From Wenxinia saemankumensis (GTDB lineage: Bacteria > Pseudomonadota > Alphaproteobacteria > Rhodobacterales > Rhodobacteraceae): a stretch of DNA of 64,000 nt. The notes under the pieces are model-generated. The model was not told the DNA's origin and searched no databases. It saw only the letters and a list, made by a program, of their open reading frames with translations. Every line of letters starts with the position of its first letter. Positions within the stretch are counted from its first letter, which is position 1. This document shows positions 1-8,213 of the stretch, piece by piece. The stretch spans positions 1-64,000 of the forward strand of contig NZ_FQYO01000003.1 in the NCBI RefSeq assembly GCF_900141735.1, written 5' to 3'. The position numbers and the translations under genes are program-made.

Positions 1-82
1 CATCCCGAACTCGGAAGTTAAGACCCGAAGCGCTGATGGTACTGCGGCTCAAGTCGTGGGAGAGTAAGTCACCGCCAGACCT
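1..82 (+). rRNA. rrf: 5S ribosomal RNA, 3' part
   Basis: The first 82 bases match the 3' two thirds of an alphaproteobacterial 5S rRNA: the CCCGAACTCGGAAGTTAAG block of loop B/C, the CGCTGATGGTACTGCG segment, and the GTGGGAGAGTA stretch before the closing stem. The 5' part and the rest of the rRNA operon lie outside the window. The 3' end is placed near the closing CCGCCAGACC by similarity and is approximate. The operon runs toward the chemotaxis cluster, which is on the other strand and ends only about 70 bp away. Confidence 0.9.
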
Positions 83-150
83 AAAAAGGATAGGATCACG
101 ATTCTCTCGGACGATGTGAACCCTCCCCCTAGCTTGATCATTCTCCCCGT

Positions 151-663
151 TCAGAACAGGGTTATGTCGGCCTTGGGGTGCACGGGCTTCGGCGGCGTTT
201 CGACGACCTTCGAGTCGACCAGCAGCAGTCGTGCTCGGCCGCCGACCGGCCAGAAATGCACCCTGCGCGGCTGCGTTCCGCCCAAGCTTTCGGCGACGAC
301 CTGAATGTCCTCCCGCTGCATGTAGCTGCGTGCGAAATCCGCATTTCGGCCCCCAATATCGTCGAAGGCCCTGGTGATGCGCGCGCCTCCGAACAGTTTC
401 GCGCGCATGTCCCGCCGGAGGGCCCCCTGCCGCAGCATCGCATTGATCAACAGCTCCATCGACAGGGCGCCGTATTTCATGTCCGTCGCATTTGTCGCAC
501 CCTCGCGGACATCCGGCAGGAGGTAATGGTTCATCCCCCCAAGGCCGCGGACGTCGTCGAACAGGCAGACGGAAACGCAGGAGCCAAGGACGGTGGACAG
601 GATCGTGTCCGCATCGGCCGAGATCTTGAACTGGCCCTGGATGACCGTCTCGACGTTCGCCAT
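151..663 (-). CDS. cheD: Chemoreceptor glutamine deamidase CheD
   Basis: CheD deamidates glutamines on chemoreceptors and in many bacteria also works with CheC or CheY-P. The 170-residue product has the family's catalytic pair: Cys29 in LGSCVSVCLFD and His46 in GGMNHYLLPD. The chosen ATG gives the normal family length; the frame stays open upstream but runs into the end of cheB with no family similarity. It is the last gene of the chemotaxis operon, 4 bp after cheB. A short imperfect inverted repeat overlaps the stop codon, but no convincing T-rich terminator follows. Confidence 0.93.
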   Translation of the reverse strand: MANVETVIQGQFKISADADTILSTVLGSCVSVCLFDDVRGLGGMNHYLLPDVREGATNATDMKYGALSMELLINAMLRQGALRRDMRAKLFGGARITRAFDDIGGRNADFARSYMQREDIQVVAESLGGTQPRRVHFWPVGGRARLLLVDSKVVETPPKPVHPKADITLF

Positions 664-667
664 CGCC

Positions 668-1693
668 CTATCTCCGTGTCGTTGAAGTGATTGTGCCGCC
701 CCGGACGAGGGCGGGGCCGATCGCCGCCAAGGGGAGCTGATATTCGACGGCACCGATTTCCCAGGCGACTCGCGGCATGCCGTAGACCACGCTCGTCGCC
801 TCGTCCTGTCCGATTGTCCGGGCCCCGGCCCGCCGCAGGTGCAGCAAACCCTCCGCACCGTCCCGCCCCATCCCGGTGAGAAGGGCCGCGGTCACCCGCG
901 GCCCGACGGGAACCGCCGACCGGAACAGGATGTCGATGGACGGACGATGGCCGTGAACGGCAAGACCGTCTGCCAGCCGGGCGACCCGGCCCGGTTCCCG
1001 TGCGATCGTCAGATGCCGTTCGCAGCCTGGTGCGATCAGGACCGCCCCCCGGCGGAGGGGCACGCCGTCGGACGCCTCCTCGACGAGGGGGGCGACGTTG
1101 GCGTTCAGGAGTCTGGCGAGACCGGCACTGAAGGCCTTGCCGGTATGCTGAACGACGAGGGTCGGCGGGCAGTCGCGCGGAAACTGCCCCAGCACCGTCA
1201 GAAGTGCGTCGACTCCCCCGGTGCTCGCCCCGATCAAGATGAGCTCGTCCGTTTCGGAACGGTCGCTGGTAGGGGGGGTGTCGAGGCGCCCCTTCCGTTC
1301 GGTTCGGTGGATGGGCATCGCATGCGGCGCGCCGAGGCGCGCCACCCATTCTATCAGGTCGGTGGTCTGCCGCGTGTCGCTGGCGGGAAAGGCCGGCATG
1401 GTAAAAGCGGTCCCGTCATGGCCGGTCAGGATCCACCTGGTCCCGAGGCCGCGGAACAGGAGGGCGAGCACCTCGAATTCCGGCTGCGCCGCGAGGTCGG
1501 CAGAGACGATCGCGGCAGCGGGTCTGAGATGCTCTGACAGGTGATAGGCGGCCGTCAGATCACGGGCCGTCGCGATGACGTCGATCGATGTCTCCGCCTC
1601 GATACGGGACTGGATCGCCTCGCGTGCCGAAAGGCTGCGATCGGCGACCAGGACGGAAGGGCGTTCGGCGGGCCTGGAGGCGGAGGCGGCCAC
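668..1693 (-). CDS. cheB: Chemotaxis glutamate methylesterase CheB with a degenerate receiver
   Basis: The 341-residue protein has an N-terminal receiver-like domain (about 13-125) and a C-terminal methylesterase domain (about 150-335). The catalytic triad is visible as Ser157 (GASTGG), His183 (VVQHT) and Asp278 (GMGRDGAEG), matching E. coli CheB spacing. The receiver is unusual: the acidic doublet is reduced to ADRS, and where the phospho-acceptor Asp of the PDVVTLD motif is expected the sequence reads PAAAIVSAD, with Asp out of register. CheA-dependent phosphorylation may therefore be lost or altered. It starts with GTG 2 bp after the preceding small gene, so translational coupling is likely. 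Confidence 0.93.
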   Translation of the reverse strand: MAASASRPAERPSVLVADRSLSAREAIQSRIEAETSIDVIATARDLTAAYHLSEHLRPAAAIVSADLAAQPEFEVLALLFRGLGTRWILTGHDGTAFTMPAFPASDTRQTTDLIEWVARLGAPHAMPIHRTERKGRLDTPPTSDRSETDELILIGASTGGVDALLTVLGQFPRDCPPTLVVQHTGKAFSAGLARLLNANVAPLVEEASDGVPLRRGAVLIAPGCERHLTIAREPGRVARLADGLAVHGHRPSIDILFRSAVPVGPRVTAALLTGMGRDGAEGLLHLRRAGARTIGQDEATSVVYGMPRVAWEIGAVEYQLPLAAIGPALVRGGTITSTTRR

Positions 1694-1695
1694 GG

Positions 1696-2052
1696 TCAGA
1701 ACAGCTCGACACCGGCGGATGCCGGCACGTGAAGATGTTCTCCCAACATGGCGGCCCGGACCTTCTCGAGGCGGATCGAACAGAGGAGGATATCCGCCCC
1801 GATCGACGGGCCATCCTTCGGCAGGTCGCCCGCGCAGGCACCGAGGATGCGGGCGATATCGTCGAGGATCTGCGTGAGGATGTCCGCGCTCTGCAACTCG
1901 CGGAGCAGGGCAGGATCCATCTCGGTCCGGATGAAGCCTTCGAGGATCACGCCTTCCCGCGCAAGAAGGTCGTGTCGCACGGTCTCGACACTCTTCTTCA
2001 GGGAGAGAAGCACGTCGGCGAGGGCGACCCTGTCGAGAGGCATGTCGGTCAC
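1696..2052 (-). CDS. Unrecognised small helical protein of the chemotaxis operon
   Basis: This 118-residue product lies between cheY and cheB and I cannot assign it to a family. The proposed GTG start overlaps the cheY stop (GTGA), the same coupling used elsewhere in this operon; an in-frame ATG at 2043 would give 115 residues. The sequence looks mostly alpha-helical. A charged N-terminal half is followed by LQSADILTQILDDIARIL (about residues 54-71) and a C-terminal amphipathic segment ending in PASAGVELF. There is no signal peptide and no membrane segment. The LQxxDxxxQxLxDI pattern loosely recalls the active-site helix of CheZ (QDFQDLTGQ), so a CheY phosphatase or adaptor role is possible but unproven. 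Confidence 0.8.
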   Translation of the reverse strand: MTDMPLDRVALADVLLSLKKSVETVRHDLLAREGVILEGFIRTEMDPALLRELQSADILTQILDDIARILGACAGDLPKDGPSIGADILLCSIRLEKVRAAMLGEHLHVPASAGVELF

Positions 2053-2435
2053 AACCGCCCTACGACGGCTTCGATCGACTGCTTGAGGCCCGCGGTGGTG
2101 AACGGTTTCTTGACGAGGTTGTTCAGCCCGATCCTGCGTCCAGCCTCGATGATCTCGGGCGTCGGCGTGCCCGTGACCAGGATGAATCCGATCTGCTGGG
2201 TGGAGCGGTTCGACCGAAGCGCCTGCAGCAATTGCAGGCCGTCCATCCCCGGCATGTTGTAGTCGGAGATCACGAGGTGGACCGGGCTCGCCACGAGCTT
2301 GCCGAGCGCCGTCTCTCCGCTGTTCTGGGCATCGACCTTCCAGATCCCGATCTCCTCGAGCGCCTGGGTCAGCAAACCCCGGCTGACCGACATGTCGTCG
2401 ACCACCATGATCCGCAGCGAGTCCTTCAAAGACAT
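2049..2435 (-). CDS. cheY: Single-domain response regulator (CheY), copy 1
   Basis: The 128-residue product is a stand-alone receiver domain with all phosphorylation residues: the acidic pair Asp13-Asp14 (VVDDMS), phospho-acceptor Asp58 (VISDYNMPGMDG), Thr88 (ILVTGT) and Lys110 (KKPF). It has no output domain, so it should act on the flagellar switch, or as a phosphate sink, after phosphorylation by CheA. It lies 12 bp after cheR, and its stop overlaps the start of the small unknown gene. The operon has a second cheY upstream of cheA; from sequence alone I cannot say which one binds FliM. Confidence 0.93.
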   Translation of the reverse strand: MSLKDSLRIMVVDDMSVSRGLLTQALEEIGIWKVDAQNSGETALGKLVASPVHLVISDYNMPGMDGLQLLQALRSNRSTQQIGFILVTGTPTPEIIEAGRRIGLNNLVKKPFTTAGLKQSIEAVVGRL

Positions 2436-2447
2436 CTTCGATCGCTC

Positions 2448-3299
2448 CTAGATGCGGGAATAGGTTGTGACAGCGCAGCTTTTCAGGCTGGCGGCCGCCG
2501 GCCCGGACACGCGTTCCGAATGGCCGATATAGAGAAAGCCCCCGGGGCGGAGCACATCGGCGAAGCGCGACCAGAGCCTCTCCTGAACCTCGCGATCGAA
2601 GTAGATCGCCACGTTCCGGAAGAAGATCACGTCGAACCGGCCGGTCATCGGCCAGGGCTTGTTGATGTTGAGTTGGCGGAAGGTCACGAGGTTCTTCAGG
2701 TCGCGCCGGATCCCGTGGCCGGGCCCCCCGTCCTGAGAGAAGAGCCGCCGCCGCTTCTCGGTGTCGAGAGCGCGCACGACCTCGTCGTCGTAGCGGCCGG
2801 TCTCGGCCGTAGCCAGCACGTTGGTGTCGATATCGGTCGCAAGGATTCGCAGGTCGTGGCGACCGGCATCCGGGAGGATGGATGTGACCGTCGCCGCGAT
2901 GGAATAGGCCTCCTGCCCCGTGGAGCATCCGGCTGACCACAGACGCACCCGCTTGCCGGCCCGCGCTTCACCGACAAGCCGGGGCAGCGCCTCGCCCGCC
3001 AGATGATCGAAATGGTGCGGCTCGCGGAAGAAATGGGTGACGTTGGTGGTGATCGCGTTGACGAAATGATCGCGCTCGGTCGGATCCCCGCTTTCGATCA
3101 GACGACAATAGGCACCGAAATCGTCGAGCCCGAGGATCGTCAGTCGCTTGGACAGGCGGGAGAGGATGAGCGATTTCTTCGACTCTTCGAGGTTCAGCCC
3201 GTATTCGGAATGCGCCACGGCCGAGATCGTCGCGAACTGCGCGTCGGTCATCTGGCCGGGGGCGGTCCGGGGTGCGTCGATATGGGCGGCGCTTCTCAT
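2448..3299 (-). CDS. cheR: Chemotaxis methyltransferase CheR
   Basis: The enzyme methylates receptor glutamates using S-adenosylmethionine. The 283-residue product has the CheR N-terminal helical domain (about 15-80) and a Rossmann SAM-binding domain with RLWSAGCSTGQEAYSIA and a later DVIFFRNVAIYFD motif, matching the family's FRNVLIYF signature. The ATG at 3299 overlaps the cheW stop (ATGA). The open frame extends far upstream inside cheW, but that extension has no CheR similarity. It opposes CheB in receptor adaptation. Confidence 0.95.
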   Translation of the reverse strand: MRSAAHIDAPRTAPGQMTDAQFATISAVAHSEYGLNLEESKKSLILSRLSKRLTILGLDDFGAYCRLIESGDPTERDHFVNAITTNVTHFFREPHHFDHLAGEALPRLVGEARAGKRVRLWSAGCSTGQEAYSIAATVTSILPDAGRHDLRILATDIDTNVLATAETGRYDDEVVRALDTEKRRRLFSQDGGPGHGIRRDLKNLVTFRQLNINKPWPMTGRFDVIFFRNVAIYFDREVQERLWSRFADVLRPGGFLYIGHSERVSGPAAASLKSCAVTTYSRI

Positions 3300-3772
3300 G
3301 CGGCCTCGTCCTGATGGCCCGGCAGAAGGGCTCCCAGATCGATCACGCGGGACATCTCCTCCTCGATCGAGAGCAGCCCGGAGATGGCCTTGATCGAGGA
3401 TTCGCCCTTCACGTTCGGGGTCTCGCGGATCGCCTCGCCTTTGACCGTCAGGATCTCGGAGACGGAATCGACGAGCAGGCCAATCGTCCTGTCCTTGTTG
3501 GCGACGACGATGATCACATGCCGTTCGGTCGGGTCGGTGGGGCCGAGCGACAGCTTCTCGGACAGGTCGATGATCGGGATCACCGCGCCGCGCAGGTTCA
3601 TCACGCCCAGGACCGAGCGTTCGGAATAGGGCAGCGGCGTGACCGAACTCCACCGGCGGATCTCGCGGATCTGCGTGATCTCGAGGCAGTAGCTCTGTCC
3701 CCCGGCGACGAGGGAGACGAACTCGATGATCTCGCTCTCATCCCAGCGCGGCGAGGTGCTCATGGCTTTCAT
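3296..3772 (-). CDS. cheW: Chemotaxis coupling protein CheW
   Basis: CheW links CheA to receptors. The 158-residue product is a single CheW domain: EFVSLVAGGQSYCLEITQI at the N-terminus, GVMNLRGAVIPIIDL in the middle and RTIGLLVDSVSEI after that. The first ATG (3772) lies 35 bp inside the end of cheA; an ATG three codons later (3763) is equally possible. The overlap suggests coupled translation in the cheA-cheW-cheR block. The last 20 residues after the domain form a short tail with no known role. Confidence 0.94.
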   Translation of the reverse strand: MKAMSTSPRWDESEIIEFVSLVAGGQSYCLEITQIREIRRWSSVTPLPYSERSVLGVMNLRGAVIPIIDLSEKLSLGPTDPTERHVIIVVANKDRTIGLLVDSVSEILTVKGEAIRETPNVKGESSIKAISGLLSIEEEMSRVIDLGALLPGHQDEAA

Positions 3773-5915
3773 CCTTGTTGCGGAACATCTGGATCGAGGG
3801 ATTCTGGGCGGCGAGGACGACGACCGTGTCGGTATCGACGATCAGGGCGATCTTGCCGTCGCCCAGGATCGTGGCGGCGGAGATCCCGGGAATCGTCCCG
3901 TAATTCCCTTCGAGGCTCTTGATGACGACCTGGCGCTGGTCCGAGATCGAGTCCACGGCAAGCGAGACGGGCGACGACCCTTCGGTCCGGATCAGAACGA
4001 AGATGCAGGATTGCGGATCGAACGGTTCGTCCGAGAGGCCGAGGACATGGGCGAGGCTGATGATCGGGACGTAGGAGCCGCGAATTGAGAGGACGTGGCC
4101 CTCCGCGCCGAGAGGCCTGACGTCGCGGGTATTGGGCCGGATCGTCTCGAGGATCGAATGCAGCGGCAGCACCATCGTCTGCCCCGCCACGGTGACGATC
4201 ATGCCGTCCAGCACCGCCAGCGTCAGCGGCAGGGTAATCGAGAAGGTGGAGCCCGCGCCCGGGCGGCTGGCGATCGTCACTCGTCCGCCCAGCGAGGTGA
4301 TCGCGGTCTTCACCACGTCCATCCCGACCCCGCGACCCGACAGCTTGCTGATCTTCGACGCGGTCGAAAAGCCTGGCAGGAAGAGCAGGTTGTCGATCTC
4401 GCTCTCCGTCAGCTTTGCGTCGGGGGGGATCAGCCCCTTGTCCACCGCCGTCTGGAAGATGCGCTCGCGATGGAGACCGCCGCCATCGTCGGAGATCTCT
4501 ATATGGACGTGGCCGGAGCGATGGGCGGCCAGCAGGCGCACGGTACCCTGGTCCGGCTTGCCGGCTGCGCGGCGGTCGGCGATCGATTCGATCCCGTGAT
4601 CGACCGCGTTGCGGACCATGTGGGTGAGCGGGTCGGCGAGCCGTTCCACGACGGTCTTGTCGACCTCCGTCCCCTCGCCCTCGGTCACCATGACGACGTC
4701 CTTGCCGAGCGCCTCGGACGCTTCCCGTATGATGCGGCCCATCCGCTGGAAGAGCGGTTTCACGGGCTGGGCGCGGATCGCCATCACGCCTTCCTGGATG
4801 TCGCGGGCGAGGTGCCGGTAATCGTCGAGATCGCCCATGATCTCGGAGTTCGGCTCGGCGCCGAGCGCGGCGAGGCGCTGGCTGATGACGGCCTGGTTGA
4901 TGATGAGCTCGCCCACGGTATTGATCAGGCGATCGACGCGTTCGGGATCCACTCGCAGCGTCGGCCGGGCGGCGCTGTTCGCACCGGCGGGGGGCGCGGC
5001 GGAGGGAGGGGGCGCGGAGGCGGACGGTGTGGACCGGGCGGCGGTGGCCCCCGGCTCGCCGGGATCGTCCGGGCCGGGCATCGGCGGAACCGGGACCGGA
5101 TCCGGCTTCGCCTCCTCTGCGGCGATGCGGGGGGCCTCCGCGCAGACGTCGAAGGGGGCGGGGGCATCGTCGTCGAGACGGATCACGGAAAGCCTGCAGA
5201 GACCCTCGACGAAGGAGAACACGTTGCGGATCTCGCCCTCGGCGATGTCCCCTTCCAGCACCATCCGCCAGGACAGGAACGGTTCCTCGGGGTCGAACGT
5301 GCCGAGGACGGGAATCGCCGCGGTGTCGCAGAGCAGGTCGAGCCGGCCGAGCGCCCCCAGCGCCTTGAGCAGACGCGCGGGATCGTGGCCGTTGTCGAAG
5401 AGACTGCGCTCGGGGGTGAAGTCGATCGCGAACCGGGCCTCCTGCCCCTCGATGGGGAGGATGGCGATGGGCATCGCGGCCATCGGTTCGAACACGGCGG
5501 CCTCTCCCGCCGGGCGGGCAGGGGCGGCATGGGCACTGGCGGCGGAGAGCGCGGTCAGCGCCTCGAGCAGCGGGCCCATCGCCTCGGGCGTGTCGTCGCG
5601 GTCGTTGCGGGCGGCGTCGACGAGGTCCGACAGCACGTCGCTGGAGCGGATGATCGTGCGCAGCGTCTCGGCATCGGGCTCCAGTTCGCCCGAGCGGACG
5701 CGGTCCAGCACCGTCTCGTAGCTGTGGGCGAAGCCGACGATGGCCTCGAGGCCGAAGGCGCCGGCCGCGCCCTTGATCGAGTGCACGGCGCGGAAGATGG
5801 CGTTCACCGTCTCGCCGTCCTGGGTGCCCTCGCCCATCCGGGCCAGCCCTTCGGACAGGGCGTCGAGCAGGTCCTCGCATTCGGCGAAGAACATGTCGCG
5901 CAGCGATTCGGACAT
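3738..5915 (-). CDS. cheA: Chemotaxis histidine kinase CheA
   Basis: This 725-residue CheA phosphorylates the CheY proteins and CheB. Domains in order: an HPt (P1) domain with phospho-accepting His45 (AVHSIKGAAGAFG); a P2-like region around 150-255; a Pro/Ala-rich linker (about 265-325) typical of high-GC genomes; the P3 dimerisation helices (RLINTVGELIINQAVISQRL); the P4 kinase core with N box HMVRNAVDHGIES, G1 DDGGGL and G2 SGRGVGMDVVK; and a C-terminal CheW-like P5 domain (about 575-705). It lies 3 bp after the upstream cheY. All catalytic motifs look intact. Confidence 0.96.
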   Translation of the reverse strand: MSESLRDMFFAECEDLLDALSEGLARMGEGTQDGETVNAIFRAVHSIKGAAGAFGLEAIVGFAHSYETVLDRVRSGELEPDAETLRTIIRSSDVLSDLVDAARNDRDDTPEAMGPLLEALTALSAASAHAAPARPAGEAAVFEPMAAMPIAILPIEGQEARFAIDFTPERSLFDNGHDPARLLKALGALGRLDLLCDTAAIPVLGTFDPEEPFLSWRMVLEGDIAEGEIRNVFSFVEGLCRLSVIRLDDDAPAPFDVCAEAPRIAAEEAKPDPVPVPPMPGPDDPGEPGATAARSTPSASAPPPSAAPPAGANSAARPTLRVDPERVDRLINTVGELIINQAVISQRLAALGAEPNSEIMGDLDDYRHLARDIQEGVMAIRAQPVKPLFQRMGRIIREASEALGKDVVMVTEGEGTEVDKTVVERLADPLTHMVRNAVDHGIESIADRRAAGKPDQGTVRLLAAHRSGHVHIEISDDGGGLHRERIFQTAVDKGLIPPDAKLTESEIDNLLFLPGFSTASKISKLSGRGVGMDVVKTAITSLGGRVTIASRPGAGSTFSITLPLTLAVLDGMIVTVAGQTMVLPLHSILETIRPNTRDVRPLGAEGHVLSIRGSYVPIISLAHVLGLSDEPFDPQSCIFVLIRTEGSSPVSLAVDSISDQRQVVIKSLEGNYGTIPGISAATILGDGKIALIVDTDTVVVLAAQNPSIQMFRNKDESHEHLAALG

Positions 5916-5918
5916 GAC

Positions 5919-6290
5919 TCAGTCCCTCCCGGTCACGCGGTTGAGCACATCGACGAAGGCGCGATCCTCGAACGGCTTGACGATCCAGCCGGTCGCGCCG
6001 GCCTTCCTGGCGCGGTCCTTCAGCGCAGGCCCGCTCTCCGTCGTGAGGACGAGGATCGGCACGCGCCGGTTCGTGTCGCCGCCGCGGATCGCCTCGATCA
6101 CGCCGAACCCGTCGAGCCGGGGCATGTTGATGTCGGTGACGACCGCGTCGAAGCGGCGGGTGGCGAAGGCCTCCACCCCCTCGGCGCCGTCATTGGCGGT
6201 GGTCACGTCGAAACCGGCGCCGGTCAGCGTGCGGCTGACCATCTCGCGGATGGTGCGGGAATCGTCGATGGCGAGGATCGCGACCGTCAC
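5919..6290 (-). CDS. cheY: Single-domain response regulator (CheY), copy 2
   Basis: The product is a 123-residue receiver with Asp9-Asp10 (AIDDSRT), phospho-acceptor Asp53 (VVTDINMPRLDG), the Thr83/Thr84 pair and Lys105 (VKPF). I chose the GTG start at 6290 because it overlaps the stop of the STAS gene as GTGA and begins directly at the first beta strand. The frame is open further upstream, but that part is a shadow of the STAS gene. The typical IDDSRTIREMV opening is shared with CheY proteins encoded next to cheA. Confidence 0.92.
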   Translation of the reverse strand: MTVAILAIDDSRTIREMVSRTLTGAGFDVTTANDGAEGVEAFATRRFDAVVTDINMPRLDGFGVIEAIRGGDTNRRVPILVLTTESGPALKDRARKAGATGWIVKPFEDRAFVDVLNRVTGRD

Positions 6291-6580
6291 GGCGTCACCT
6301 CCTCGAACAGCGCGCGGGCGAGGCCGATCCGCTCCACCTCCGCGCGGAGGTCGTCGCTGACGTTCTCGATCCGGCAATCGCGCTTCTCGACCGCCGCGTG
6401 GCGGCGGATCGCGACGACCAGCTGCGCGGCGAGCGTGCCGATCCGCGACTGGCCCGCCGCGTCGATCACGATCCCGCGGGCGCTGTCCGCGAGGACCGCG
6501 CCCTCGATCTTCTTCAAGTCGTCCCGCCACTCGGGGGCGCCGAGCTCGAGCCTCAGGTCAGGGCCTTGTGCCATCGTCAT
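6287..6580 (-). CDS. STAS-domain protein at the head of the chemotaxis operon
   Basis: The 97-residue product resembles STAS (anti-anti-sigma-like) domains. It has a central strand and loop reading GIVIDAAGQSRIGTLAAQLV, where the conserved DxSG motif is replaced by IGTLA, and ends in a helix and strand with LARALFEEV. STAS genes are common first genes of alphaproteobacterial che operons, but their target there is not well established. Two ATGs (6580 and 6574) are plausible starts; a GTG at 6598 is possible. If the regulatory Ser is indeed replaced by Thr (about residue 48), phospho-control could be retained. Confidence 0.8.
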   Translation of the reverse strand: MTMAQGPDLRLELGAPEWRDDLKKIEGAVLADSARGIVIDAAGQSRIGTLAAQLVVAIRRHAAVEKRDCRIENVSDDLRAEVERIGLARALFEEVTP

Positions 6581-6658
6581 CCGATCCGGGTTGTCCACGG
6601 GCCCCTCTTGGCCCGGGACAGTTTAAGGATCGGTGAAGTGGCGGGCTTTTTCGGTCGG

Positions 6659-8062
6659 TCAGCCGGCCCAGGGGCCGTGCTGGTCGGTCGCGCCCGTATC
6701 CATGCGGACGAAGCCGTGCAGGCCGAAGAAGTCGCGCTGGCCCTGGATCATGTCGGCGGTGCCGCGCGCGGTGCGGATCAGGTCGAACCAGGCGAGGCCG
6801 GATCCCAGCGCCGGTACCGCGATTCCCGCGCGCTGCGCGGCGATGACCGTCTCGCGCAGGCTTTCCTGCGTGTCCTTCACCCGCTCGGCGAAATCGGGGG
6901 CGAAGATCAGCAGCCGCGAGGGATCGTCGGTCAGGGCCGAGGCCATGTCGTTCAGCATCTCGGACCGGATGATGCAGCCGGCGCGCCAGACGCGGGCGAT
7001 CTCGGGCAGGGGCAGGGCCCAGCCGAACTGGTCCGAGGCGCGGGCGATCATCGAGAAGCCCTGCGCGTAGCACATGATCTTGCCCGCGATCAGCGCCTTT
7101 TCCAGCGTCTCGAGCGCGGGGGCGTCGGGCATTGTCTCGGGGCCGCGGCCGAACAGCCGCTCGCCCTCGGCCCGCAGGTCGCGCCGGGCCGACACGTTGC
7201 GCGCCATGACCGCCGAATCGATCGCCGGGATCGGCGCGCCGAGATGCTGCGCCTCGATCACCGTCCAGCGGCCGGTGCCCTTCTGGCCGGCGGCGTCCTC
7301 GATCACGCTCAGGAGCGGCCGGCCGGTGGCGGCGTCGGTCGCCTTGGCCACCTTGGCCGAGATCTCGACGAGGTAGCTGTCGAGCGGGCCGTCGTTCCAG
7401 CGTTCGAACACGTCGCCGATCTCGGCGGCCTCCATGCCCATGCCGTCGCGCAGGATGCCGTAGATCTCGGCGATCATCTGCATGTCGGCATATTCGATGC
7501 CGTTATGGACGGCCTTGACGAAATGGCCCGCCCCTTCCTCGCCCATCCAGGCGGCGCAGGGGTGATCCTGGTACTTCGCCGAGATGGCGGTCAGGATATG
7601 CGCGACGCGGTCCCAGTTCGCCCGGTCGCCGCCGCCCATGATGGCGGGGCCGTGGCGTGCCCCCTCCTCGCCGCCCGAGACGCCGATGCCGAGGAACGGG
7701 CCGCCATCCTCGGCCGCGCGGCGATTGGTGTCGTGGAAATTGGCGTTGCCGGCATCGATGATGAGGTCGTCGGGCCCGAGCAGGGGACGCAGCGCCGCCA
7801 TCTGCTGGTCGACCGGGTCGCCGGCCGGGACCATCAGGATGATCGCCCGCGGTTCGGCGATGGCGGCGACCAGTTCCTCGAGCGTCTCGGTCGGGGTGAC
7901 CCTCGGCGCCAGCTCGCCCGCTTCCTTCGCGAAGTCGCGCGTCACCTCGGGCGTGCGGTTCCAGACCGCGATGTCGAAGCCCTTCTCGGCGATGTTGAGC
8001 GCGAGGGCCGAGCCCATCGTGCCGAGGCCGATCAGGCCGATTTCCGCAGTGCCGTCCGCCAT
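6659..8062 (-). CDS. gnd: 6-phosphogluconate dehydrogenase, decarboxylating
   Basis: The enzyme converts 6-phosphogluconate to ribulose 5-phosphate with reduction of NADP in the oxidative pentose phosphate pathway. The 467-residue length is standard. Visible motifs are the N-terminal dinucleotide fold GLIGLGTMGSAL followed by WNRT (Arg after the second strand favours NADP), the signature GVSGGEEGARHGPAIM, and the catalytic segment HFVKAVHNGIEY with the Lys and Asn of the active site. It is monocistronic and on the same strand as the che operon, about 80 bp upstream of it. Confidence 0.96.
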   Translation of the reverse strand: MADGTAEIGLIGLGTMGSALALNIAEKGFDIAVWNRTPEVTRDFAKEAGELAPRVTPTETLEELVAAIAEPRAIILMVPAGDPVDQQMAALRPLLGPDDLIIDAGNANFHDTNRRAAEDGGPFLGIGVSGGEEGARHGPAIMGGGDRANWDRVAHILTAISAKYQDHPCAAWMGEEGAGHFVKAVHNGIEYADMQMIAEIYGILRDGMGMEAAEIGDVFERWNDGPLDSYLVEISAKVAKATDAATGRPLLSVIEDAAGQKGTGRWTVIEAQHLGAPIPAIDSAVMARNVSARRDLRAEGERLFGRGPETMPDAPALETLEKALIAGKIMCYAQGFSMIARASDQFGWALPLPEIARVWRAGCIIRSEMLNDMASALTDDPSRLLIFAPDFAERVKDTQESLRETVIAAQRAGIAVPALGSGLAWFDLIRTARGTADMIQGQRDFFGLHGFVRMDTGATDQHGPWAG

Positions 8063-8213
8063 GGGGGACCCCCTTGTTCTGTCGCCGCTGATCGTAAGGC
8101 GCGGGGCGGTGCGGGCAACCCGTTCCAGGCCTGCGGCCCGACCCGCCCACGCCTTGCGGGCCCGGCCCCCGCGCCCTTATCTCCAAGGGAACGCGAATGA
8201 CAGGAGAGAACGG

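Noticed and set aside
83-150. tRNA or second rRNA feature after 5S
   Set aside because: The 68-bp gap is too short for a tRNA and shows no cloverleaf; it reads straight into the end of cheD.
4095-6626. Very long plus-strand open frame (843 codons) across cheA
   Set aside because: It is antisense to cheA, whose kinase domains are fully recognisable. The frame is open only because of high GC at codon position three; its translation is low-complexity with no family pattern.
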